64,000 nt of DNA from Glandiceps talaboti (lineage: Eukaryota > Hemichordata > Enteropneusta > Spengelidae), in the NCBI RefSeq assembly GCF_964340395.1, contig NC_135567.1, forward strand, positions 13,878,591 to 13,942,590, in the 5' to 3' direction. The notes under the pieces are model-generated. The model was not told the origin of the DNA. It ran no database searches and worked only from the letters and a program-made list of their open reading frames with translations. This document shows positions 23,928 through 35,600 of the stretch, in pieces (positions within the stretch are counted from its first letter, which is position 1; every line of letters starts with the position of its first letter). Made by a program: the position numbers and the translations under genes.

Positions 23928-24005
23928 TGCAGAAAGTTCACTTGACACAGAGCTTGAAGAAAGTTCTCTTGACACAGAGCTTGCAGAAAGTTTACTTGTC
24001 ACAGT
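23928..24005. repeat. Short tandem repeat, about 29 bp, three units
   Basis: AGCTTGCAGAAAGTT.ACTTGACACAG repeated with minor changes. The segments on each side (23800-23920 and 24010-24180) are themselves diverged copies of one another (TTCTTCAAAGAT, TGTTGACA, TAACATC, GTTTATTT). Confidence 0.7.
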
Positions 24006-24179
24006 GCCACAGTTCCTCAAAGATTTTCAACAAGGGAACGTCAAATATCGCTTGATATCAACATGTTGACAGTTCGTTATGGATTAACATCATAACATGG
24101 TGTGTACCCGGTAGCTTCCATGTTTATTTTCTAAATACGGTTCCATTTTACACTCAAGTGAAAACAGAGCATTAGGAGC

Positions 24180-25030
24180 TGGTAAAAACTTAGTTCTCAA
24201 TTTATGCTACTTCGTGGAAGAGAAAATACAGTTTTGAGCAAGGAAAAAGTCTGCTTGTCTGACATCTGGAGTACGTTGTCAGTTTTACGGTGCTCATCGT
24301 AAGCGAACTGTAACTAAATGCCGTTGTGATGAGTGATGAATATTATTACAGTAGGAACATTAGAACCAGTCAGTTACAGGTAAGAGGTGACGTTTAAACT
24401 ATTCCTTTCATCGTACGTTCTAAACTATTCTTTTCAGCGTTTTTCTTATCTTTTCTAATTGATTCATGAGAAAACAAGTCGTGGCCTGTGCAGTAAGCTA
24501 AATAATGGAAGGCGTAACTTTAGAGGAAAGATCAGTCATGCTATTCTGGACTTTATGGGGGACGATTCTTATCATCTACAGGTGTTAGACAGGTGGGATA
24601 ATAGCAAGAATTTACCCTGAGGTGCTGATTTTCAAAAATATCGAATTTAAAAAAAAAAATTTAAACCCCTAAACCAAATATTATTTTGTTCATAAATTAA
24701 TACTTAAATAAGTTATTGTTTTACAAATGAAATTAATTTTTCATCATCAACCGCTTCTCACTCACTTAAAATTTGATTGTTTTTTTTTTTAAATGAAAAA
24801 AGCTTTGTTGAAAATTTTTTACTCAAATGTACCCATTTTCTTAAAAATGTCAAATCTTTTGAAGATAATTTTTGAAAGTATCCTTTCAAATAACAATCAT
24901 GATGGGAACAAATTTATGAACAAAAAACAAGATTTTGAGTTTTGTTATGTCAGGTGTGTAGTGATGTTATGTTTCCTGGAGAGTATGCAAAAAGTTTTGG
25001 GGTTATTTAAGATCCAGGGACAGTAATACA
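24180..25030. other. Non-coding stretch
   Basis: Nothing recognisable; AT-rich with a poly-A/T tract near 24650 and 24781. Confidence 0.4.
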
Positions 25031-25059
25031 AAGATGAAACCAGCTTACTTGTGACTTCC

Positions 25060-26170
25060 TGTGGGATCATGTCGAATTTCGTTGAAACCGCCACTGATTA
25101 TGTACGAAAAGTACAATAACTTGTAACGCCCGACTTCACGTAGTTAGGCACGCCTCAAGGACGGCCACTGTAAAATAATTGTTGATAACGTAACAAATAC
25201 ATAAACAGGAAATCTATCAATTACTTCTTTAGAAACTCATTTTATTTTGCTACATAGTTTCTTATTTTTGGTGTTGACGACTTCGTGATTGGCAGACAAT
25301 GAGCTACGAACATTCCTTTGTAACAAAGTATTCAATTTTTCAGATAATGTGTCGGTCGACGATGACATGCCAGTTCTGTCTTTTGTTACAGTAAATAAAT
25401 TAAAAACAGACAACAAATACATAAAAAACAGGAAATCTGAATTTTTTTTTTTTTAAATTCTAGTTTCCGTACATAGTTTCTGTAGTCTGCTTCTTAAGTT
25501 TTTCAGTGATTGCGCTTGGTTGACAAAAAGTGCTGAATCGTCTTTGTAGCGTTCAATTTTTCAACGCTGTGTGTCGGTCGATGATAACAGTACTACTACC
25601 GCTATCTTTTGTTACAGTTTTTCCACTGACTATTATGAAGAAAAAGTGTTGTGTATGCGATAACTTCCTGTGGGACTTAGTGTCATTGAAAGTGTTAGTG
25701 AATAAATAAATACACACATAGGAACTCTGTTGTCATAGGGAGGTAGGGTGTTATAAAAAAAAGTTGACAGAGTTCTGGATAAATAAAATGTACATGACAT
25801 AGTCTAGTGCTATCCATGACATCAAATCTCAATATCTCTGATTCGATACCATTAGAATAAACTACCTTCCTGTGGGATGTTAGTGTCATTGAAAGTGTTG
25901 GTGAATGCACACATAGGAACTCTGTTGTGACAAGGAGGTAGGGTGTTATAAAAAAAAAAAGTTGACAAATTTCTGGATCAATACAGGACATGGTCTAGCG
26001 CTATCCATGGCATCAGAGTTCAGTATCTCTGATTCCATACCATAGAATCTTAAACTAACTTCCTGTGGGACGTTAGTGTCATTGAGAGTGCTAGTGAATA
26101 CAGACATAGGAACTCTGTTGTTATAGGGAGGTGGGACGCAACTATAAAAAAGGTAGAGTTGGAACCCCTC
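25060..26170. repeat. Two nested duplicated blocks
   Basis: A roughly 250-bp block at 25230-25430 recurs in diverged form at 25440-25640 (ACATAGTTTCT, TTCAATTTTTCA, GTGTCGGTCGA.GAT, TCTTTTGTTACAG). A roughly 200-bp unit then repeats three times (GTGTCATTG near 25680, 25885 and 26079), with TAGGAACTCTGTTGT, GGGAGGT and TATAAAAAA. Confidence 0.75.
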
Positions 26171-26764
26171 ATGGGAAATATCTCGTAACTAAGAAATTTC
26201 TGAAAGAAAAAAGTTTGATACAAAAATGGCATGACTCAGAGTTCCCAAGGATTATTACTCCATTGGGAAATAATGGTTGATAGGGTAATTTAAAATCTAG
26301 TATAGTGGTCTTTGTTCAATGTCTCAAGTTTTCTGTCTTCCCCCAATGTTGTATTGTTGAGTCTGTCAGGGAAGAACATCTCAGAGAGTTTATAAACTCT
26401 AGCACAGAAATGCTGACCCATGTATTTAGTAAGTTTCTAAATTTAGAGTAGTCCTGCTTGTCGAATCCTAATCCATATGACCACTTTAAGAATCAACGCT
26501 GGTTTCTGTGTTTTCAAACGTACTTGTTTGTTCCTCACATGTTTTCTTTCTTTTCTCGTATTTTGACATCGACGTCTAATAATCTAGTTAGTTAACTTTA
26601 TGTCACGAAGTAGGGCAGTTCATTCATCCATATTTCAGTTTTGCTTTTGTGTGGAGTTCTTCGTCCATTCAAACTTTTATGCATTCACTGAAATACGACT
26701 AAAAAAAGCGTACTCTTTCCAACTCTATGCTGTAATTACCTTGGGGGGTGTAGAGTGATAAAAA

Positions 26765-26777
26765 AGGTCAAAGGTCA
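26765..26777 (+). promoter_or_regulatory. Perfect DR1 nuclear-receptor-type motif
   Basis: AGGTCAAAGGTCA: two AGGTCA half-sites with a one-base spacer, the classical HNF4/RXR site. Similar perfect sites occur at 44309-44321 and 52369-52381. Function is unproven and such motifs may be part of repeats. Confidence 0.3.
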
Positions 26778-26922
26778 ATTCTTATGACCATGGTGTCTTT
26801 GTCGCCAAGTAGCGTAAGGGGTGTGAACATAAGACAGGGACGTTGTGATAATCACTGACTGACGGAACAATTAACAATTGTCGTTTAATCACAAAAAATG
26901 TAATTTCTTCATTTTTATAGGT

Positions 26923-27135
26923 TTAACCCTTTCATGACCAACGGCGAGTTTCAAATAATATGGAGACCCAATTTATGTGAATATTTTCATAATTACAATA
27001 ATATTACTTTATTAGGAAGTAACATTTCTTTAATTCCAGTCTAAAATGAAGTTGATATATGCCAAAAACTTACATAAAACAAGAATTTTGTCCAAACAAT
27101 TTTGGCGGGAATGTTTTCAGTATTGAAGGGGTTAA
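26923..27135 (+). mobile_element. TTAA-flanked 213-bp MITE, copy 2
   Basis: Same length and ends as the copy at 18014-18226, with only scattered substitutions. Flanked by TTAA on both sides. No coding capacity. Confidence 0.75.
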
Positions 27136-27819
27136 TTCAATCCTCTTCACATTATTAATGTTGCTGCATACCTTCTATAACATTACAATTTGTCTTGTGC
27201 CATTGTTAGAACAGTTGCTTGCCTAGTATGGATTCCTCAACATTTTTTGATGTGTATGAAATATTACGTCATCGGATTGTTTATATGTTATATCTCATAA
27301 TACCAGGTTTGAGTTCAGTCAATTACAAGTAATGGTTAAGTGTACTTCAGTAAGTAGAATACTCTGAGTGACTTTTAAATACGCAGAATAAATCTCACCC
27401 CAAAAAGTATAAACTCAGCTTGTGCCCCTTTAACATTCTACTTCAAGGGTTACCATAAAAAAACTATTAAAAATCGTTTAAAAGTTTTATTTCACCATAT
27501 TTACTTTAAATTTGACTTCAAAAATATGCATTTTACTTATCATTTTACTGTTGCTAAGGGGTTTGTATCTTTAAATTGAAATTTATTCCACCAGAAAATG
27601 AAAAGAAAATACACATTCTTTGAAAGTAATACAAAATATAAAAAGCTACATGTATTGCTGTTATAAAAAATACAAAGACTGCTTGTATGTATTACACCCG
27701 TTAAGTTTATGAACGCAAGTGTTAGCAGTATGCATATACATGAAGACTATAGATGCTTTCAATTAAAAATAAGTTAAATTGTCATAAAAGCCACCTGGCT
27801 TCTTTGAGGCAATGGTTTA

Positions 27820-28440
27820 CACTACACTGTCAGTTAAGACGAGACCAGAGTAATTGTTGTGACTCGATCGGAAGAATATGAGTTCAATTCTGACCTCGTT
27901 ACCTACCAAGAAAAGAGAGAAATGATTGCTGACTTGTATTGGGAAGGTTCACCCTATTCCCTACTAAGACTAGATACCAATAATTGCGTTGATTCATCTA
28001 ACAATGTAAGAATAGACTAAGACGTGACTGGAATAATTATGCTAACTCATAAGAATGAATGTTAAAGGCTCTCGGGCCCACCATGATGAGAACAGAAGTA
28101 TTATGCCGACTCGTAAGAATGTAAGCTAAAAAAGGCTCCCCACCAAGACAAGAATGGAATCATTACGCCAGCTCGTAAATTGTAAGTCAAAAATGCTCCC
28201 AAACAAGACAAGACCGAAATCATTTCCGCCGACTCATAATATTGTTTAGTTTAAAACTCGCACCAACACAAGACAAGACTTGAATCATTTATGCCAACTC
28301 GTAAATATTGTTTTAAGTTTTATACCTCCCACCAACACAAGACCAACGTGATTTTGCTGACATGTTGAAGATTGTAAGCCATCCTATGAACCAAGGTGAG
28401 AGTGAAAAAATTTGCCCTGATTTGCAAGAATGTAAGTTTA
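27820..28440. repeat. Degenerate minisatellite, about 60-65 bp
   Basis: Seven to eight loose units share CACAAGAC.AGA..GAATCATT, GCCGACTCGTAA, and AATGTAAG.T.AAA.GCTCCCAC. A reverse-complement stretch of the same family lies at about 29990-30190. 27140-27820 before it is plain AT-rich DNA. Confidence 0.7.
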
Positions 28441-28480
28441 ATGTCCCCACATGCCAGATGAGAAGACAGCAAATGCTGAC

Positions 28481-28640
28481 TTACAACAATGTTTCAGTTA
28501 AAGGTCAGCATGCAACAATGTTTCAGTTAAAGGCTCGGCTTGCAACAATGTTTCAGTTAAAGGCTTGGCTTGCAACAATGTTTCAGTTAAAGGCTCGGCA
28601 TGCAACAACGTTTCAGTTAAAGGCTCAGCTTGCTTCCCAC
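28481..28640. repeat. 30-bp minisatellite, five units
   Basis: AACAATGTTTCAGTTAAAGG followed by CTCGGCTTGC, spacing exactly 30. The unit is a multiple of three, so the + frame stays open (ATMFQLKARL repeated), but nothing suggests a real protein. Confidence 0.9.
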
Positions 28641-28683
28641 TTGCAGCAAGACAGAATAACTGCTCTGACTCCTAAGAATGTAA

Positions 28684-29694
28684 GGCCAAAAAAAAATAAA
28701 AATCTGGTTCTGGTCAGGGTAAACTTTCTAAAGTGGTGCGACGACGCGCGTTTTTTTTTTTTTTCCTAATTTTTTTTTTTTTGGCAAATTAGTAAATACA
28801 CATTTTTGACACTTTACATGCTCTCGGAAGATGTCATACAACTCTGGAAGTTGACACTGTTGTATGGCAAGTTTTATACGATGCGGATCAATCATCCATC
28901 AGGGCATCACTAGTCACATTTACAAATTTATCTTATCGCCCAGTGATTTGCAGTTATAATCCCGATTTGCAGTTATAATCCCATCCAAGATAATGAGTCT
29001 TGCCTTGCAACCACTGTATAATGTCATTGTGCAACTTGCAACGTTAAATAACGAGAAATAGGTCTGTCCAACGGACGTAGAGGAGGCAGTGTTTTCTTTC
29101 GAGCACCGTCCATCATCAGTCTGATACGCAGTCTGTATACGGTACGATGTTTGACACGTCTTTCCAACTCATCGCAGATGGAAAGACGTGTCGAACATCG
29201 TAGCGCATACATCCAGAGCTAACTGCTTACGCTACAGGAAAATCTTTGTATTCAGAAGGCAGAACGAAACGATCACCAGAACTAAGAACACCTCGAAAGT
29301 CAGCTGAATTGATATCAACATTTCGATTGCTCACGACGTACTCAAACTTCTGACATTTTCGAAACATGTGAGCGGTTTACCACCTAGCACAGTGAACACA
29401 CTATTTCCCGTGATTCCCATCAACCACGCTCATCGTACATATTACGTACACATATCGTACGGGGGATTATGGGTATGCAACAGTACTAGAAGAAAAGGGT
29501 ACCCGTTACCAAATAGAAGTGCGCCATCACACGAGTTAAATTTTTTCCGCTAGCCTTGCATACAGTGTTGATCGACGGGGAATTGTAAATAAGGAACGGG
29601 AAAGCAAAAATTATCGGAAAAAAAAAAGGATCGACGCGGGGGTATTCAGGGCACGCGCGCGCTGACCAGAACCAGACATATTTTTTTTTTTGGC
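28684..29694. mobile_element. 1,011-bp Harbinger-like TIR element
   Basis: The ends are inverted repeats of about 33 bp: GGCCAAAAAAAA ... TCTGGTTCTGGTCAG (28703-28717) on the left and CTGACCAGAACCAGA (29662-29676) ... TTTTTTGGCC on the right. TAA flanks both ends. GGCC-type ends with a TAA (TWA) duplication fit PIF/Harbinger elements. The interior is clearly richer in CG dinucleotides than the surroundings and contains a strong hairpin (29143-29202). No transposase motif is seen; the 62-codon minus ORF at 29024-29212 is unrecognised. Confidence 0.7.
29143..29202. repeat. 23-bp stem, 14-nt loop hairpin
   Basis: TACGATGTTTGACACGTCTT continues to 29165 and pairs with 29180-29202 with one mismatch. 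Flanking GTATAC/GCATAC bases lengthen the stem. It lies in the CG-rich interior of the Harbinger-like element. Confidence 0.85.
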
Positions 29695-29728
29695 CTAAAC
29701 TAATGCAAGACTTAATGCAATGTGTTGA

Positions 29729-29897
29729 CAGGGCTTGAATTTAACTTTTGGACTTGGTAGTCAAATTTATCCAAGTGAACTGTTTCAGCTACACTTCTCC
29801 ATTGATTTCCATTCGTCTTATAGACTACCAAGTTGGTAGTCAAGATACAATGTTTAGTAATCTATATGTCCTTGACTCCTGCCAATTTCGAGCCCTG
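29729..29897 (+). mobile_element. 169-bp hAT-like MITE, copy 1
   Basis: Starts CAGGGCTTGAATTT and ends AATTTCGAGCCCTG, imperfect inverted repeats with CAGGG termini typical of hAT-type MITEs. Interior markers: GTAGTCAAATTTAT, GTGAACTGTTTCAGCT, TTGATTTCCATTCGTC, AGATACAATGTTTAGTA. No clean 8-bp duplication is visible. Confidence 0.65.
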
Positions 29898-29989
29898 GTT
29901 GAGGATAGAGTGTAGCAGGCCTAAACTTAAATTCTTGCAAGTCACAGCTATCATAGTATTATTCTGATTTTGATATGGTAGGGAGCATG

Positions 29990-30600
29990 TCGAATCTTTC
30001 ATTCAAACGTTCTTGTCATCTCATCTGGTGTGTGGGGACATATAAACTTACATTCTTGCAAATGCAAATCAGGGCAAATTATTTCAGTGTTGTCTTGATA
30101 AATTGCGTGGCAAGCTATGAACAGAGAATGGAGTCTTGAAGACTTTAACTTACATTCTTGAGCCAGAGTGATTATTCTGCTCTCAACAGGGTGGGGAACG
30201 CACTTCGTCCCTAACTCATTGCAACCATGAGCACTTTTCAAAAAGGTCGCTGTGACCGAAAAACGGAATAAATATCCCTCATTTCTAACAATGGAGTATT
30301 GAAAGATTAATTCTAGACAATCCATTTTCTGGGTGTTTGCATTTTGCTAAAGTCTGGTTTTTGAAGGGCTTTGGAAAAACACTCCACATCTAATGATGTA
30401 TTGAGCTTGTAGAGAGATCAACAAGTTGTATCGACAATAGAATGTACTGAACAAGCAATGTGGTGGAAGTGAGTGACCCAAAGTACCCACAGAAATACAA
30501 TAGATGTCCCCAAATAAAAGACATGTACCGCTACACAAGCCAAACGTTTGTGTCGAGCTGTGAGATCAGAAGACATAGCGGCTGGGAGTCTATAAGATGC
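29990..30600. other. Inverted remnant of the 28-kb minisatellite, then non-coding
   Basis: CATCTGGTGTGTGGGGACAT and CTTACATTCTTGCAAATGCA are the reverse complement of text at about 28405-28455. The minus-strand open frame here (to 30325) mirrors that repeat and is not a gene. Confidence 0.6.
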
Positions 30601-30621
30601 AATGTTCCTGCCATTTTATCA

Positions 30622-30800
30622 GCCAGCTAGTCTAGTTCCTATACAGTATCGTTACCATTTACACCTCCACTCACATAGTCTAGTTCCTATACGGTATCAT
30701 TACCATTTACACCTCCACTCACATAGTCTAGTTCCTATACAGTATTGCTACCATTTACACCTCCACTCACAGTCTAGTTCCTATACAGTATTGTTACCAT
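30622..30800. repeat. 48-bp minisatellite, about four units
   Basis: TAGTCTAGTTCCTATACAGT, ATTACCATTTACACCTCCAC, TCACA, period 48 then 46. Inverted single relatives occur at about 56350-56425 and near 58050-58092. Confidence 0.85.
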
Positions 30801-31149
30801 TAATGGTGGTCGATACAAGGACAGTATAAGGATGTTCGAGTACACTTGTGCGGTAGATATATCAGTACATACAAAAGAGCCCTTTTACTAGCGATGCTCC
30901 CCAGGACTGGTGAGAGAGTCTATCATAGTCAATGATATTAATGAACTCAAGATACCCATAGAATGAAAACCACCAATTAGTTTTGATGACTAGATAGTTC
31001 ACGGACGAAACCAGGCAATTAACAATAGCTACTAATAAACCCACAACAGCCTCAATAAATAAAATAATTATATGCCTTCCGAGCATGTGTAGGAATTAAA
31101 TCTAAGGATTTATAAAATTGAAAAACACCAACACACATTGTGAACAATT

Positions 31150-31440
31150 AACGTAGAATGACCGGACACTTAATTGTCACGTTGCGATTAGTTATTTTCA
31201 AATAACGTGAACGAAAAATGCTAACAAACATATTGTGTGATCGATATGAATTAACGTACGGTGACCGGACAACTTAATTGTCACCTTGCGATTAGTTATT
31301 GTCAAACAAAGTGATTGGAAAGTACCAACAAACATACTGTGCGATCGATATGAGCTGACATAGAATGACCGGACATGTAATTGTCACTAAGACTTTACAA
31401 TAGTTATTTCTAAAACGAAAGACAGTGCTCTAACCTTGCA
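31150..31440. repeat. About 104-bp tandem repeat, three units
   Basis: GACCGGACA landmarks near 31160, 31263 and 31367, followed by TTAATTGTCAC, GCGATTAGTTATT and CAAACATA.TGTG.GATCGATATGA. No gene in 30800-31150 or 31440-32380. Confidence 0.75.
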
Positions 31441-32695
31441 TTTATATACAGGTAGAAGCCGACAAACACACAATGCATAAAATCCCCGCTGAGTTGTTGA
31501 ACTTTTTAACAATGATGTCACAATTACAACAATGTTTGCAAGCAAGTCATATTGTTCAGCGTTTTTCTTTTACTGTGTGTCGCAAAATAACAAATCTACT
31601 TGGGTGGCAAAAAAGTTGCAGTAAAGTTCATGAAAATTTGAACATTTAATGCAAAGATAAGAATAATAACAAATATTTGATAAAAATGGCTACATTGTAT
31701 CCGTAATCTGTAACTGTGTTACACTTCTGTGATGGTCGTTTACAAGTCTGTTACACTGTGATAATACTTGGCAATAAAGAATATCATAGCTGGCAACAAT
31801 GTAGCAAGAAAGCTCATAAAATTGAAACTTTTTATGCAAAATAAAAAAAGCAATAAAGTGTTTGAACCAACATTGCAACATTGTAGCAATATTTTCAACA
31901 TTGTAACAAATTCAGGAGGAAAGATTATTTTCCACTTATCAAATAATCAACTTGGGTGGCAACAAGATGTAAAAAAAAAGTTTGAAAAGTGACCTTGTAA
32001 AGGTGAAAGTAACTTCTAAAACTCAATAAATTCTTCCATGGTTTTTCTTAAGAATAAATATACAAGAAAGTGTACATTATAACATCTTCTATCTTATTGT
32101 CAGTAATTTTTCTAGATTTTTTCCATGGGTATGTATTTTTGTAGATCACAAAACTTTACATTTGAAACAAAAAAAACTTTTAATTTCAAACAAAAACTGC
32201 ATCACTGCAAAATGTAAATGTTTAGAAACACAAATTCTGTACTGTATACTGGAGGCCATTTATCCAGAGATGTCATCTAGCCTTGAATCCATGCGAATGG
32301 GGTTTTGAAATCGTTATTTCGCCTACAAAATTCAAAATCCCCAATCACCTGGATTCTATGCTTGAAGTCAGCAGCTTTCGAACAACTACAGTCTGCAAGT
32401 TGCACAGTACTGTCTGCTATTCCATTTACATATAAACACACACTTGTGAAAACAATCAACTGACTGTGCAGTGTTCACTGTCATAGCTACTAGCATTCCT
32501 TTCCATCAATTGCATTGTTCTGAGCGTACCATCTTTAATTTGTGTGAGAAGTAAGTATTGTCTACTATGCTAGTGACATCTAAGTGTAAAAAACAGTCAC
32601 ATAAATGCATGCAGTTGACTGTCAGGGCTAGTAAAATTCCATGGCATCCAACATTGTTCTGAACCTGGTACAACTTTTATTGTGTTTAACTATTG

Positions 32696-32901
32696 TTAAA
32701 ACCCCTTCAATACTGAAAACATTCCCGCCAAAATTGTTTGGACAAAATTCTTGTTTTATGTAAGTTTTTGGCATATATCAACTTGATTTTAGATTGGAAT
32801 TAAAGAAATGTTACTTCCTAATAAAGTAATATTATTGTAATTATGAAAATATTCATATAAATTGGGTCCCCATATTATTTAAAACTTGTCTCTAGTCATG
32901 G
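32696..32901 (-). mobile_element. TTAA MITE, copy 3, inverted and truncated
   Basis: Reverse-complement copy of the 18.0- and 26.9-kb element. The CCCCTTCAATAC end has two extra A bases next to TTAA. The other end stops at AGTCATG, where the 75-bp minisatellite at 32904 begins. Confidence 0.7.
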
Positions 32902-32903
32902 TT

Positions 32904-33255
32904 GGTAAGTAGGTAAAATCTACCTGCGTTCCCCTGTCATTTTACCAGGGTTCCTTACCAGTGTTTTGTTAAGGGTGGTAAGCAGGTAAAATCTACCTGA
33001 GTTCCCCTGTCATTTTACCAGGGTTCCCTACTAGTGTTTTTGCTAAGGGTGGTAAGTAGGTAAAATCTACCTGAGTTCCCCTGTCATTTTACCAGGGTTA
33101 CCTACCAGTGTTTTTGTTAAGGGTAGTAAGTAGGTAAAATCTACCTGAGTTCCCTTGTCATTTTACCAGGGTTCCTTACCAGTGTTTTTGTTAAGGGTGG
33201 TAAGTAGGTAAAATCTACCTGAGTTCCCCTGTCATTTTACCAGGGTTCCGTACCA
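32904..33255. repeat. About 74-bp minisatellite, five units
   Basis: GGTAAGTAGGTAAAATCTAC, CTGAGTTCCCCTGTCATTTT, ACCAGGGTTCC.TACCAGTG, TTTTTGTTAAGGGT. Each unit contains GGTAAAAT and ATTTTACC in inverted orientation, so units can fold. Confidence 0.9.
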
Positions 33256-33869
33256 AAATAATGGTTAATATATGGGAAACTGCCAGTTTTATCAAATTTT
33301 CCCCTTTCCTGTTACCAGGGTTCTCAAACTTTAGCAAAAACATTGCTATATATATTCTGCAAGTTGTGCAGTACTTACTACATCCTTCACATCTTAGTGA
33401 CACATTCCATTTCTTTGCTGTATCTGTGCAAAAACAAAGAATTAATAACGTGTACAGTTGTCTGTTATAATGTACTAAAATTGCAACCAACATTATCCTA
33501 AGGTACCATTCTGTCTTTTTATTCTGTATAACTGTCATCTGCAAGTTGTACAGTTTTGTCTGCATGTCTATTCACATCTCAACGACACACTCCATTTCTT
33601 TACTGTATCTGTGTAAAAACAATGACTTTATACAGAGTACCGTTGACTGTTACACCTACTAAGATTCCATACAACATCCCCATCCTATTAAAGGTACTGT
33701 ACTATTTTGTATAACTGCCAAGTTGTATAGTATTGTCTACAAGTCTATTCACATCTCAACGACACACTCCATTTCTTTACTGTATCTATGTAAAAACAAT
33801 GACTTTATACAGAGTTCTGTTGACTGTTATACCTACTAAAATTCCAACCTTTATTGTACCAAACTTGCC

Positions 33870-35010
33870 ATCTTATTGTTTCCTCTCATCTTTGTACCTT
33901 ACTCCCCTCCCCTCTTTTTAGAACACAAGTCAAGTCATCCTTCTACATTCCAGTCTTCCGAGATGCCTCTATCAAGAGATGACCGCATTCCTTACGACCC
34001 CTGGACACATCTTGGGCGTAACAAATCGTAAATCAATTGACTGTGGCATTGTTTTCGTTGCTAAGGGTTACCCAAGCTCCAAATCAAACAATTTAATTGT
34101 ACTAAAAAAAACATCAGGTGTAACAGTCAATAGAAGTTCACCTGTTTTAGTTGGTTGATTTCTATATAAAGTCCCTCAGGTAATGGTGCTAAACACCCCT
34201 AAACATGTGTATATTTTAAATTAGTCTTACTTTACTTGTTCAGCTGGAAGCTACCATTGTAGAGATGTGGGGGAGGCAGCCTGTCAGTTTCTCATAATAG
34301 TTGTAATACCCCTAGACATGTGTTTATTTTAGATGAGCTGTGCTCAGTATCTTCAGGTGGATGTTGCCACTTTTGAGACGTAGGGGAGACAGCATGTCAG
34401 TTGAGGGGAACTAACCTCTGTTCTTGTTGATGTTCCTAATATTGAATGCTTACACCCCTATTCTTTCTATGTTTTAGGTTGGTCGTATTGTTGTATGCCG
34501 TGTAGTCATGAGAAATTTGAAAATACAGAACAAATTTCAGGTGAAATTTAAAATTTTGCATAAAAATTCAAAAAAGAAAAACAAATATTCAATGAATGTA
34601 AAAAAAAATATAACATAAATTGAAGGTGAGGGAAGTGTTAAAATTTTTGTTGAAAATGTAAAATGTTGTGTTTGCTTTTCATGTCAATCCAAGAAGTGTT
34701 GCAAGTATATGTAGTAACTTTTGCAGACATTTTTTTGACAAAGTTTCACCGTAGCATAGTGTGTACTGTGGACTATACCTCCAGGATGTTTGTGTCTGGT
34801 TTTAGTCTTTTGTTGTTCTCTCTAACAATTGTCGTCTTACTGAACTTAGTAATGTCTAATTTCAAGAAAATGAGCCGACAATAATCCCCTGTAATAACAT
34901 GATGACCAAATTGCATCATTTTGAATAAATGCCAAGTCGTCGCTCTACCAGTCACTTTTCTTTCCAAATCGGCCCTTTAGAAAGTAAAAATTGACCACTT
35001 TTCTCACGGT
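33870..35010. other. Non-coding stretch
   Basis: Contains two diverged copies of a CCCCTAAACATGTGT.TATTTTA phrase (near 34195 and 34310). No gene recognised. Confidence 0.45.
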
Positions 35011-35600
35011 TGTTTACTTAGATTTTGAGCAAGAAAAATAGTGTAGGGTGTAACCTATCATTACTGTCCAAAATGAAGTGGAAAATACAACAAAAATAAC
35101 AAAAGATGAGAAAAATGTGAATTTCTTCAGCGTCGGTCGGAAATAGTTTGGAATTTTGATCAAAGGTAGTAGCATACAATACACCCTATCATTACTAACC
35201 AAAATGAACTGGAAAATTGGCAGAAAATAACAAAAAGGGAGAAAAGTCAGAATTTCTTAAGTGTCTGTCAGAAATAGTATGGAATATTGGTCCAAAGTAT
35301 TAGAATATGGTGCAGCATATCATTTCTTGCCAAAATGAACTGGAAAATTGGAAAAAAAATAACAAAAGATGTGAAAAATGTGAGACTCTAAACTGTCGTA
35401 TCGATTTAGTTCTGAAATGCTGATCAAGAATAATGATTTAAGGTATAACCTATCATTACAGTCACAAACAAAGAAAAAAATCTTCAAAGAATGACAAAAG
35501 GTGAAAATTCTTGAGTTTATGACCTGTTGTCTGGATTTAGTTCTAAATTCTGGCCAAGAATAAAAATAGGACATACCCTATAATTTCAGATGAAAAGTGA
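35010..35600. repeat. About 135-bp tandem repeat, four to five units
   Basis: Units share CCTATCATTACT..CCAAAATGAA.TGGAAAAT, AACAAAA.G.GAAAA.TG, and GTC.GAAATAGT.TGGAAT. 35600-36710 after it is AT-rich without visible features. Confidence 0.7.

Larger units (their letters stand above)
32385..33870. repeat. About 180-bp diverged repeat family, interrupted
   Basis: Units with CTGCAAGTTG.ACAGTA.TGTCT, CACATCT.AACGACACACTCC, ATTTCTTTACTGTATCTGTG, and ACTAAAATTCCA..CA at about 32388, 32560, 33350, 33535 and 33715. The TTAA MITE (32696) and a 75-bp minisatellite (32904-33255) interrupt the series. Confidence 0.7.

Noticed and set aside
25695-26232. Minus ORFs with shared FLCVYS/TLTSHRK phrases
   Set aside because: They repeat because the underlying 200-bp unit repeats; no independent coding evidence.
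28362-28769. 135-codon ORF with a ten-residue repeat
   Set aside because: Follows the 30-bp minisatellite and runs into a poly-T tract and the Harbinger-like TIR.
30602-30829. ORF with a 16-residue repeat
   Set aside because: Translation of a 48-bp minisatellite.
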